Assembly: GCF_003258295.1 (NCBI RefSeq)
Contig: NZ_QKYN01000121.1
Span: 1-38,118, forward strand
Source of the DNA: Streptacidiphilus pinicola
GTDB taxonomy: Bacteria; Actinomycetota; Actinomycetes; Streptomycetales; Streptomycetaceae
Direction of reading: 5' to 3'
DNA: 38,118 nt
Below the pieces are notes generated by a model. The model was not told the DNA's origin. It saw only the letters and a program-made list of their open reading frames with translations, and did not search any database. Positions 22,514-29,845 of this stretch are shown here, one piece after another. The position numbers and the translations under genes were made by a program. Each line of letters opens with the position of its first letter. Position 1 is the first letter of the stretch.

Positions 22514-25318
22514 ATGGATGGTGACAACCCGGCGCCGCGGAGCATGGCAGACGAGCTAGTCGGGCGTGAGCAGGAAGTAGCGCTACTCACGTCCTTCGTC
22601 GCCGAGGCGACCAGAAACGGCGGGCTCCTGCTGCTGTCGGGGGATCCAGGCATCGGCAAGTCGCTCCTGCTGGACCTTGCCGGGAAGGCCGCGACCAGGG
22701 CTGGAGCCCTGGTGCTGCGCTCGGATGGCGTGGAATTCCAGGCAGGCGTGAGCTTTTCGAACCTGAGCTGTGCACTCGCCCCGCTTCAAGGAGAGATCCA
22801 CGCGCTCGACCCTGTGCGCCGCGACGCGTTAATGGTGGCGCTGGGCATCCGTAGTGAGGCCGCGGTGGACCACGTGGTCGTCTACAACGCCGCCCTCGCG
22901 CTGCTCCGCAAAGCGGCCGGCAGCCGCCCGCTGCTGATCGTGGTGGACGACCTGCAATGGGTTGACCACGCCAGCGCGGCGGCGTTCGCCTTCATCTCCC
23001 GACGGCTTGCGGGAAGTCCAGTGGCGTTCCTGGCCGCGTCGCGAGCCGGCGCCGACACAGTCTTCAACCGGACAGGTCTCCCCGAGCTGGAGCTGCGCCC
23101 GCTGGACCGCGCAGCCTCAGCCAGACTGGTGCGCGACCGGTTCCCTGGGCTGAGCCCGCGAACGATGCAGTGCGTCCTGGACCAGGCCAAAGGCAATCCC
23201 CTTGCCTTGCTGGAACTTCCGACCGCGGTCAACGAGCTGCGACCTGGCACGTTGAGCACGCTGTCCACCGTGTTCCCGGTCAGCCGCCGCCTGCAAAGTC
23301 TGTACGCGTTCCGGATCCAGGAGCTGCCGGCGCCCGCGCGCCGGTTGCTGCTCCTGGCCGCTCTGGAGGGCACGGGTGACCTACGGATCCTGCGAGCAGC
23401 CGGCGCCGGCGCGGATGCTCTCGGTGACCTGGCCCATGCGGAGCGGGCCCAACTGGTACGGGTCGACAACGGCGGCCTGGGAAGGTTGACGTTCCGCCAC
23501 CCCCTGGTTCGCGCGACGATCGTGTGGGGTTCCACCAGCGATGAGCGCGTGGCCGCGCACACCGCTTTGGCGAAGGCGCTCGCCGATCGTCCCGACCGTC
23601 AGGTCTGGCACCTCGTCGAAGCAACGGCCGATCCCGACGAGCGCATCGCCGATCTGCTGGAAAAGTCCGCCCACCGGGCTCGTCGGCGCGGGGATGCCGT
23701 CGGCGCTCTCAACGCGCTGGTCCGCGCCGCCGACCTCAGTCCAGGTCAGACCGATCGGAGCAGACGCCTGGTCGAAGCCGCATCTGTGGGATCGGACGTC
23801 GCCGGAGAACTCCCGACGGCAGCCGGGCTGCTGGTCGAAGCCAGGCGCGCCAACCCCCGTCTGCGCGGGTCGCTTCAGGCCGCGATCGCCGCGTCCAACG
23901 TACTGCTCAACAGTGACGGGGATATCTCCACTGCCTTCCAGCTGCTCCTCGGAGCGATCACCGCCGATGCGGGCCGAACGGGTCACGGTGATCAGAAGGC
24001 GCTGGAGGAGGCGCTGCACGCCGTGGTCAGGGTGTGTCTGATGGGAGGCAGAGCCGAGCTGTGGGATCGGCTCCACGCCTTCTTGGCGCAGGCAACCGTG
24101 CCGGTGCCACGTCCCCTGGATCTGGTCGGCATCTACGCCGACCCAACCCGCCACGATGATCACTCCCTCGCCCGCCTGGACGTGGCGATCCGTGACCTCC
24201 ATCTGGAATCTGACCCGAGCCGGATCGTTCAGATCGGCAGGGCCGCGCACGGTGTGGACCGAACGGCACAGTGTCGCACGGCCCTTTGGCGCGTCGTCGA
24301 GGACGGACGGAAGGGCGGATCCGTCGCGTCGGGGATCTACGCGCTGATTCAGCTCTGCATGGATGACTTCGAGACTGGCCAGTGGGACGAGTGCGCCTTG
24401 CTCACGGACGAAGGACTCAGGCTGAGCGAAGCGCACGGCTACCGGCAGATGGCCCTGTCGTTCCAAGCTGCCCAGGCTCTGCTCGCAGCGGTTCGGGGCG
24501 ACGAGGTCACGCTGCGTGCACTGACCCGCCAGATCACCGCCTGGACGGCTCCCCGAGGGTTCCGCAGTGTGGAGTGCTGGGCCCATCACGGCTCGGCTCT
24601 CGCTGCGCTGGGGCGCGGTGACTATGAGACCGCCTACCGCGAAGCGTCGGTGATCAGTCCGCCCGGAGTGCTGCCCACCTACCTTCCCTCCGCTCTGCGG
24701 GCGCCCATGGATCTGGTGGAGGCCGCGGTGCGTTCTGGTCGGCGGCCTGAGGCGCAGGCCCATGTGGCAGCCATACAGCAGGCGGGAATCGCCGCGGTGT
24801 CGCCACGGCTGGCGCTGCTGGCCGCGGCGTCGGCTGCCATCGCCGCGCCGAAGAGCCAGGCCGCCGTACTGTTCGAGGAAGCCCTCGCCATCCGCGGAAC
24901 CGACCGTTGGCCCTTCGTGGTCGCCCGCGTTCGCCTCGCCTACGGCCAGCACCTGCGACACCTACGCGCGGCCGAGACTGCCCGGTTGCACTTGAACGCG
25001 GCCTTCGATTCCTTCCGTCATCTCGGAGCCGTCCCCTGGGCCGCTCGGGCCGCGGAAGAACTGCGGGCCAGCGGCTACGCCAACTCCAGGGCGCCGGGCA
25101 ACCTACCGGCGAACCCGCTCACCGCCCAGGAGTACCGAATCGCCACCCTCGCGGCCTCGGGGATGACCAACAAGCAGATCGGGACGCGGCTGTTCCTCTC
25201 CCACCGAAGCGTGGCAGCCCATCTGCACCGGCTCTACCCCAAGCTAGGCATCACCTCCCGTGTCACGCTTGCGGCGGCTCTCGCCGAGATTCCGGAGGCG
25301 AACCGTGCGGTCAAATGA
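22514..25318 (+). CDS. LAL-type LuxR regulator 3
   Basis: Start at ATG 22514 behind GAGGAAGGG; the frame is open from 22442. The product is 934 residues. Walker A is GDPGIGKS and Walker B LLIVVDDLQWVD, followed by TPR-like helices. The C-terminal HTH is LTAQEYRIATLAASGMTNKQ, IGTRLFLSHRSVAAHLHRLY and PKLGITSR. Compared with LAL 1 and 2 the recognition helix differs (HRSVAAHLHR against ARTVGAHLRH and PRTVGSHLYQ), so its DNA site may differ too. Its last codons and stop overlap box M6, which serves the next gene. No 20-bp box is seen in front of its own start. Confidence 0.92.
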   Translation: MDGDNPAPRSMADELVGREQEVALLTSFVAEATRNGGLLLLSGDPGIGKSLLLDLAGKAATRAGALVLRSDGVEFQAGVSFSNLSCALAPLQGEIHALDPVRRDALMVALGIRSEAAVDHVVVYNAALALLRKAAGSRPLLIVVDDLQWVDHASAAAFAFISRRLAGSPVAFLAASRAGADTVFNRTGLPELELRPLDRAASARLVRDRFPGLSPRTMQCVLDQAKGNPLALLELPTAVNELRPGTLSTLSTVFPVSRRLQSLYAFRIQELPAPARRLLLLAALEGTGDLRILRAAGAGADALGDLAHAERAQLVRVDNGGLGRLTFRHPLVRATIVWGSTSDERVAAHTALAKALADRPDRQVWHLVEATADPDERIADLLEKSAHRARRRGDAVGALNALVRAADLSPGQTDRSRRLVEAASVGSDVAGELPTAAGLLVEARRANPRLRGSLQAAIAASNVLLNSDGDISTAFQLLLGAITADAGRTGHGDQKALEEALHAVVRVCLMGGRAELWDRLHAFLAQATVPVPRPLDLVGIYADPTRHDDHSLARLDVAIRDLHLESDPSRIVQIGRAAHGVDRTAQCRTALWRVVEDGRKGGSVASGIYALIQLCMDDFETGQWDECALLTDEGLRLSEAHGYRQMALSFQAAQALLAAVRGDEVTLRALTRQITAWTAPRGFRSVECWAHHGSALAALGRGDYETAYREASVISPPGVLPTYLPSALRAPMDLVEAAVRSGRRPEAQAHVAAIQQAGIAAVSPRLALLAAASAAIAAPKSQAAVLFEEALAIRGTDRWPFVVARVRLAYGQHLRHLRAAETARLHLNAAFDSFRHLGAVPWAARAAEELRASGYANSRAPGNLPANPLTAQEYRIATLAASGMTNKQIGTRLFLSHRSVAAHLHRLYPKLGITSRVTLAAALAEIPEANRAVK

Positions 25319-25326
25319 CGGATGTA
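25307..25326 (+). promoter_or_regulatory. 20-bp box M6 (towards double isomerase-like gene)
   Basis: GCGGTCAAATGACGGATGTA, 18 of 20 matches. It overlaps the LAL 3 stop codon (25316-25318) and lies 81 bp upstream of the next gene. Confidence 0.72.
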
Positions 25327-25407
25327 ACAGGTCAGGGCGTTCCTGAAGAATCGAGCGGACGGTGTCGGAGAGAGGGCCGTCCAGACCGAGCCGGAGGAGT
25401 AGCTGCC

Positions 25408-26013
25408 GTGGAATATCTCGTCACCATGACTACCCGCGTTCCGGAGGGAACCTCAGAAGCGGAGGTCGACGACGTCCGCGCCCGCGAAGCCGCGAACTCC
25501 CGCGGGCTCGTCGAGAAGGGGCAGCTGCTTCGGTTGTGGCGCCCGCCTCTGCAGCCGGGCGAATGGCGCACCCTCGGGCTGTTCGCCGCGCCGGACGCCG
25601 AGCGCCTGGAACAGGTCCTCGCCTCCATGCCGCTGCGGGTCTGGCGCCACGACGAGGTCGAACCGCTGATGCCGCACCCGAACGACCCCGGGCCGGACTT
25701 CGTCGGCGGATCGGTCACCGGCCCGGAGTTCCTGGTGAACTTCGCCCTGGTCGCGACTGACGGAACTCCGTCCCGGGCTCTGGAGGACGCGACAGCAGCC
25801 GAGGCGGTCCGCACCAAAGAATTGGCGGCGCAGGGGCACCTGGTGCGACTGTGGCGGACCCCCGGAGAGGGGCGTGCGTTGGGTCTCTGGCGCGCCCGGG
25901 ATGCCGCCGAGATGCGGACCATCCTGGGCTCGCTTCCCCTGACACCGTGGTTGCAGGTGGAGACGACGCCGCTGAGCGAGCACCCGAACGACCCCGGACC
26001 GGACAGGGACTAA
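25408..26013 (+). CDS. Double-domain muconolactone-isomerase-like protein
   Basis: Start at GTG 25408, 8 bases after GGAGGAG. The product is 201 residues built of two muconolactone-isomerase-like units, about 1-92 and 108-201. Both have an R/K-rich entry, LxRLWRxP and a closing HPNDPGPD. The first begins VEYLVTMTTRVPEGTSEAEV; the second begins FLVNFALVATDGTPSRA and has lost the P-E-G-T part. CatC proteins are single-domain and assemble as decamers, so a covalent double is unusual. It probably arose by tandem duplication of a gene like that at 4680-4982. It lies 193 bp before an SDR of the same subfamily as the one beside the single-domain gene. Confidence 0.82.
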   Translation: MEYLVTMTTRVPEGTSEAEVDDVRAREAANSRGLVEKGQLLRLWRPPLQPGEWRTLGLFAAPDAERLEQVLASMPLRVWRHDEVEPLMPHPNDPGPDFVGGSVTGPEFLVNFALVATDGTPSRALEDATAAEAVRTKELAAQGHLVRLWRTPGEGRALGLWRARDAAEMRTILGSLPLTPWLQVETTPLSEHPNDPGPDRD

Positions 26014-26053
26014 GCAATCAACCGCCACTGCGACAGCCTTTCTCCCTGCTGCT

Positions 26054-26076
26054 AGGCACAGACTTCCATCGCTGGT
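26054..26076 (+). repeat. Conserved upstream element, second copy
   Basis: AGGCACAGACTTCCATCGCT then GGT matches 5084-5106 at 20 of 23 positions, 40 bp upstream of the -35 box. Confidence 0.6.
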
Positions 26077-26116
26077 CACACCCGGTGCAGGCCGCGCAGC
26101 CGCGGAACGCCGACCT

Positions 26117-26145
26117 TTGACGCCATTCGCCCGGCCGCCTAGCGT
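26117..26145 (+). promoter_or_regulatory. Promoter of the second Tyr-less SDR gene
   Basis: TTGACG (26117-26122), 17 bp, TAGCGT (26140-26145): identical hexamers and spacing to 5146-5174. The operator starts 4 bp later in both cases. Confidence 0.75.
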
Positions 26146-26149
26146 CGTA

Positions 26150-26167
26150 TAGGCGACCGGTTGACTA
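26150..26167. promoter_or_regulatory. TetR-type operator, site C
   Basis: TAGGCGACCGGTTGACTA differs from site A at one base. It sits at the predicted transcription start of the SDR gene at 26207. Confidence 0.8.
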
Positions 26168-26206
26168 CCAGATCGGCGCGTAGCTCGTTCCCTCGGGAGA
26201 GTCGTC

Positions 26207-26920
26207 ATGAATTCAGCAGACCGGAAGGTTGCTGTCATCACCGGTGCGGCGCACGGGATTGGCGCGGGCCTTGTGACTGGCTACCGCCGGCTCGGCTACG
26301 GCGTCGTGGCAACCGCGTGCGGTATCGAGGCGTACCAGGACTCCGACATGGTGACGGTCGAGGGAGACCTCGCCGACCCGGACACCGCAGTGCGGGTCGT
26401 CAAGGCGGGCCTCGGCCGCTTCGGCCGCATCGACGCCCTGGTCAATACCGTCGGGACGTCCACCGCCAAGCCGTTCACCGAGTACACGCCAGCGGAACAG
26501 GCGGCGGTGACCAACGTTGACCTAAAGGGTTTCTTCCGCATCACCCAGCTCGCCGTCGAGCAGATGCTCAAGCAGGGCAGCGGACACGTCGTCCAGATCA
26601 CCTCGGGCATGGTGGATCAAGGCAGTTGGGGAACCGCCTCGGTGCCAGCCTCGGTGACTAGGGGAGGACTGCAGTCCGCCACGAAGGCACTGGCAATCGA
26701 GTACGCCAGCAAGGGCATCCGCAGCAACGCGGTCACACTCGGCGCCATGAGGAATCCGGTGCGCCCCGAGGTCTACAACGAGACGCTGGCCGCGATGCAC
26801 CCGCTCGGCTGCCTGGGCGAGATCGAGGACATCGTCAACGCCGTGCTGTACCTGGAGAGCGCACCATTCGTCACCGGCGCGGTCCTCCACGTCGACGGCG
26901 GACACAACGCCGGCCACTGA
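26207..26920 (+). CDS. SDR-family protein lacking catalytic Tyr and Lys
   Basis: A protein of 237 residues, same length as and gap-free alignable with the SDR at 5240-5953. TGAAHGIG (12-19) is kept. NNAG is replaced by NTVG (80-83). The YxxxK position reads ASVTR (148-152), so both the Tyr and the Lys of the active site are gone. Shared blocks include AKPFTEYTPA, GFFRITQLA, GGLQSATK, LAIEYA and GIRSNAV. It should not act as a classical dehydrogenase. It may be a pseudoenzyme or ligand-binding partner. Its promoter and operator are near-identical to those of the paralogue, so the two are probably derepressed together. Confidence 0.88.
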   Translation: MNSADRKVAVITGAAHGIGAGLVTGYRRLGYGVVATACGIEAYQDSDMVTVEGDLADPDTAVRVVKAGLGRFGRIDALVNTVGTSTAKPFTEYTPAEQAAVTNVDLKGFFRITQLAVEQMLKQGSGHVVQITSGMVDQGSWGTASVPASVTRGGLQSATKALAIEYASKGIRSNAVTLGAMRNPVRPEVYNETLAAMHPLGCLGEIEDIVNAVLYLESAPFVTGAVLHVDGGHNAGH

Positions 26921-27009
26921 AACGACAGCAGCATCGATGACGCATTCGCCATCTCAGGCCGTCAGTGCACTTTCGGCGCCGATGAAGGACCGCGTATTGG
27001 ACGACCCGC

Positions 27010-27030
27010 TGGATCCCCGAACGGGTCCGG
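27010..27030. terminator. Possible hairpin after the SDR gene
   Basis: TGGATCCCCGAACGGGTCC can fold with a stem of about 6 bp including one G-T pair. It lies 90 bp after the SDR stop and 22 bp before box M7. Weak support. The rest of 26921-27218 holds box M7 and no gene. Confidence 0.3.
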
Positions 27031-27052
27031 ATCGCCATGAATCATCGATCAC

Positions 27053-27100
27053 GCAGTCAATCAACTGATGTAAGCCTCGGCAATCCACGGGCACGATAAG
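27053..27100 (+). promoter_or_regulatory. 20-bp box M7 with -10 box (towards prenyltransferase operon)
   Basis: GCAGTCAATCAACTGATGTA (27053-27072), 16 of 20 matches to the consensus. GATAAG (27095-27100) is a candidate -10 box 37 bp from the core centre, the same spacing as at M2. It lies 146 bp upstream of the alpha/beta hydrolase gene. Confidence 0.65.
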
Positions 27101-27218
27101 TGGGGGTCCGCGCAGGCGGCAGAGGGGACATTGCTGAACCGCCTCCGGAATTCCCCTGACGTTCAACCGTCGTTCCTACGGCCTGAGCCGTGGTCCCTTT
27201 CACACCTGGAGTGAAGCG

Positions 27219-28100
27219 ATGAACGAAGACTGGCGCCAGGATGGCATCCACCCCTTCCCGGCCGGGATGCAGTCGCATCAGATCGACACCAACGGAGCCA
27301 AGATCCACGTACGCGTCGGGGGACATGGTCCAGCCGTCGTCATGCTGCACGGCTTCGGCACAACGGGCGACATGTGGGGCCATCTGGCGAGCGCCCTCAT
27401 CAAGGACCACATGGTTGTCGCACCCGACCTGCGTGGCCTGGGTCTCTCATCGAAGCCTGACGACGGCTACGACAAAAAGAATCAGGCCGCGGACGTCGTG
27501 GGCGTCCTCGACGCCCTTGGGGTACGCACCGCCGCACTGGCGACACACGACATCGGCATCATGGTCGGATACGCAGTTGCCGCCACCCACCCCGAGCGCG
27601 TAAGCCGATGGGTGGGGATCGACGCGCCGCTGCCCGGCATCGGACCCTGGGATCAGATCAAACAGGACCCGGCCATGTGGCACTTCGGCTTCGGTGGTCT
27701 GGACATGGAACGCCTGGTCGCCGGCCGCGAGCGCATCTATCTCGACCGCTTCTGGAACGAACTCTCCTCGGACCCGAAGCGGTTCGACGAAGCGAAGCGC
27801 CAACACTATTCGGCGCTCTACGCACAACCCGGCGCAATGCGAGCGAGCTTCGCCCAGTTCCTGGCGTTCAGCCAGGACGCCGCCGACAACGAGGCATTCC
27901 TCAAGCAAGGCAAGCTCCAGATGCCGGTCCTGGCCTTCGGCGGCGAAGCAACATTCGGCCCGCTGATCGGCACGGTGATGCGCAGTGTCGCCGACAACGT
28001 CGAAGACGCGATCATCCCGGACTGCGGGCACTGGATCACCGAAGAGCAGCCGCAGGCGACGACCAACCTCGTCGTCAACTTCCTCCGCCAGGCTGTATGA
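27219..28100 (+). CDS. Alpha/beta hydrolase, epoxide hydrolase/haloacid dehalogenase type
   Basis: A protein of 293 residues. HGFGTTGDMW carries the oxyanion loop. The nucleophile elbow reads THDIGIM with Asp111 rather than Ser, which marks the epoxide hydrolase / fluoroacetate or haloalkane dehalogenase branch. The catalytic His is H271 in DCGHWITEEQP. Such enzymes form an Asp ester intermediate and add water across an epoxide or displace halide; the substrate here is unknown. It is first gene of the M7-controlled operon. The stop is followed at once by GGAGGAG for the 33-codon ORF. It could open an epoxide on a prenyl or aromatic intermediate, which is inference from the neighbours. Confidence 0.9.
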   Translation: MNEDWRQDGIHPFPAGMQSHQIDTNGAKIHVRVGGHGPAVVMLHGFGTTGDMWGHLASALIKDHMVVAPDLRGLGLSSKPDDGYDKKNQAADVVGVLDALGVRTAALATHDIGIMVGYAVAATHPERVSRWVGIDAPLPGIGPWDQIKQDPAMWHFGFGGLDMERLVAGRERIYLDRFWNELSSDPKRFDEAKRQHYSALYAQPGAMRASFAQFLAFSQDAADNEAFLKQGKLQMPVLAFGGEATFGPLIGTVMRSVADNVEDAIIPDCGHWITEEQPQATTNLVVNFLRQAV

Positions 28101-28113
28101 GGAGGAGACTTCC

Positions 28114-28215
28114 ATGGCTCACCCCCTGCCCCGGCCTGTTACTGCGCATCAGGGGCACAAGCCTGCGCGACGTGCGGGCTATCGCAGTCGCACGACAAAG
28201 CGAGCGCAACGGTGA
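28114..28215 (+). CDS. 33-residue basic small ORF
   Basis: ATG 28114 follows GAGGAGGAG with a 7-base gap, one of the best ribosome sites in the window. The peptide MAHPLPRPVTAHQGHKPARR followed by AGYRSRTTKRAQR is strongly basic with no acidic residue. Its stop overlaps the next start as GTGA (28212-28215). It may be a leader peptide that couples translation of the next gene, a small regulatory or nucleic-acid-binding protein, or a precursor peptide. I know no family for it. Confidence 0.55.
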   Translation: MAHPLPRPVTAHQGHKPARRAGYRSRTTKRAQR

Positions 28216-28877
28216 CGACAGTCCGGCACAGCGCGCTGAACGCGGCGGACACCGCAGAACTGGAACGGCTCGTGCAGCGGGCGGCGCGTAGCCGGAGGAA
28301 CGGACTGTTCCCAGTGATGGGCAGCCCTGGGACCGATCCGGATGCTGTGGCGGAGCTGGCGACCGACTGTGCCTTCGACCACGTGGCTACGCTCGTCTTC
28401 CCCCGCACAATCAACGAGGTCCGCGATTGCCTGACCACGTGGGGCTGGGTCTGCGCCCCAGCAGTCCCGAGCGTTGTGGTCCGCGGCCGCCTCGCCGCCC
28501 GCTACGCCCTGCGTTTGGAGGACCTGGATGTCTGGATCCTCCACGCGCGGAAGGAGGGGCACCCCAACTTGGAAGTGTTCTGTCTACCCGCAAATCGGGT
28601 CGTCGACATCGTGGCCGCGAGCGAAAGACGCGAGGGCAACGAGCGGCACTTGGCGCTGCTCGTCCGCAACCCCGCCCCAGAGACCCTGGACCGCCTGGCC
28701 CACCTGATGGTGGGGAGGCTCGGCATGGTGCCCGACGGCGGTGGCTACAACCCACACGAGGACCGAGCAGCCGGCGGGCGTAGCGTCCTGTACTTCAGGC
28801 ACCCGCTCCGCGGTCGTCTGGAAGTGACCTGCGCTGGCGAGTTCTCCGACGTTCTGGATCGCCACCTCTTCTTGTGA
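28212..28877 (+). CDS. Unknown protein in prenyltransferase operon
   Basis: A protein of 221 residues starting at GTG 28212, coupled to the upstream small ORF by GTGA; its own stop overlaps a GTG of the next frame in the same way. It looks soluble, with no signal or membrane segment. Notable stretches are LVFPRTINEVRDCLTTWGWV, DLDVWILHARKEGHPNLEVF and GRLEVTCAGEFSDVLDRHLF. I do not recognise the family. The tight coupling to the prenyltransferase suggests a partner or substrate-handling role. Confidence 0.75.
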   Translation: MTTVRHSALNAADTAELERLVQRAARSRRNGLFPVMGSPGTDPDAVAELATDCAFDHVATLVFPRTINEVRDCLTTWGWVCAPAVPSVVVRGRLAARYALRLEDLDVWILHARKEGHPNLEVFCLPANRVVDIVAASERREGNERHLALLVRNPAPETLDRLAHLMVGRLGMVPDGGGYNPHEDRAAGGRSVLYFRHPLRGRLEVTCAGEFSDVLDRHLFL

Positions 28878-28930
28878 ATCACGACTCCATGTACTGGCGG
28901 AAGTTCGACTCTCACCGCAGTGAAGGAAAC

Positions 28931-29845
28931 ATGCCCGGATCGTTCAAATTCTCGTCCGCCCAGTTCCTCGCCGACATCCAAGCGACAGCACATGCCATCG
29001 GGGCCGACTACTGTCCGGAAACGACCCGCCGCATGCTCGACACCTTCACCGACGGATTCCACAACGGAGCGGTCCTGTGGCGTACCACCAGCAAACCCTC
29101 GGGCGCCCTCAACTACCGCTTCTACGAGCGCCGGTCCACCGACACCGTCGCCATCGCGACAAGAGCGGGACTCCTGAACGCGACCGATCCCGTGGCCCGG
29201 CTGATCAAGACGTGGAGCGGGCTGTACGCGGACTCCGCCGAGCTGTGCGACTTCGACGCTGCGGCCGGGCTCGTGAAGACGTGGGTGTTCCTGGGCGGTA
29301 TGCGACCTGTGACCGACCTCCTCGTGGTCCCCGGGGTGCCCGAGGGAATCCGCCGCCACGAGGGCACCTTCGACAAGCTGGGCCTGACCTCAGTGCGGCA
29401 CGTAGCAGTCGACTACCAACACCAGTCAGTGAACCTTTACTTCCGTACCGCCAAGGGATTCTCCCCGACGCAGGCGCAGCGGTTCCTGAGCCTCACCGGC
29501 GCCGAGTTGCCGACCGCGGCCGTGCTGGAGGACATCCGGGAGTTCACCGCCCCCTCGGGCTACACCTTCTCCGTCACCATGACGGGCGCGACAGGGAAGA
29601 TCGAGCGCGTCGGCATCTACGCCCTCAAACTCCCAGCCGGCCGGTTCCCCACCATCGGAGACCGGCTGGAGGAGTTCTTCCGCGCTGCACCGTCGCGCGA
29701 CGACGAGGAGATGAACGCCATCGCCTGGTCCTTCGGCGCCGAGGGCATGCAGTACCTCAAGGCAGAGCGGTCATACTGCGGCCGCCTGGTCGAACTCATG
29801 CAGGAGTGGGCCAGCCCTATGACTGACATCGGCTCGCGGGCGTGA
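28931..29845 (+). CDS. ABBA-type aromatic prenyltransferase (NphB/CloQ family)
   Basis: Start at ATG 28931 behind GAAGGAA; GTG 28874 overlaps the previous stop and would add 19 residues. The product is 304 residues, as for NphB (307). Regions that follow NphB/CloQ include FDKLGLTSVRHVAVDYQHQS then VNLYFR (about 155-180), ERVGIYALKLP, and a C-terminal YCGRLVELMQEW. These soluble enzymes transfer a dimethylallyl or geranyl group to an aromatic ring without the (N/D)DxxD motif, and none is seen here. The acceptor could be a phenol, naphthoquinone, phenazine or indole; it cannot be decided from sequence. It is in an operon with the hydrolase, unknown protein and methyltransferase. Confidence 0.87.
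   Translation: MPGSFKFSSAQFLADIQATAHAIGADYCPETTRRMLDTFTDGFHNGAVLWRTTSKPSGALNYRFYERRSTDTVAIATRAGLLNATDPVARLIKTWSGLYADSAELCDFDAAAGLVKTWVFLGGMRPVTDLLVVPGVPEGIRRHEGTFDKLGLTSVRHVAVDYQHQSVNLYFRTAKGFSPTQAQRFLSLTGAELPTAAVLEDIREFTAPSGYTFSVTMTGATGKIERVGIYALKLPAGRFPTIGDRLEEFFRAAPSRDDEEMNAIAWSFGAEGMQYLKAERSYCGRLVELMQEWASPMTDIGSRA

Noticed and set aside
23381-24961. A 526-codon open frame on the minus strand inside LAL 3.
   Set aside because: Antisense to a well-conserved LAL coding region and without any domain features; the GC3 pattern supports the plus-strand gene.
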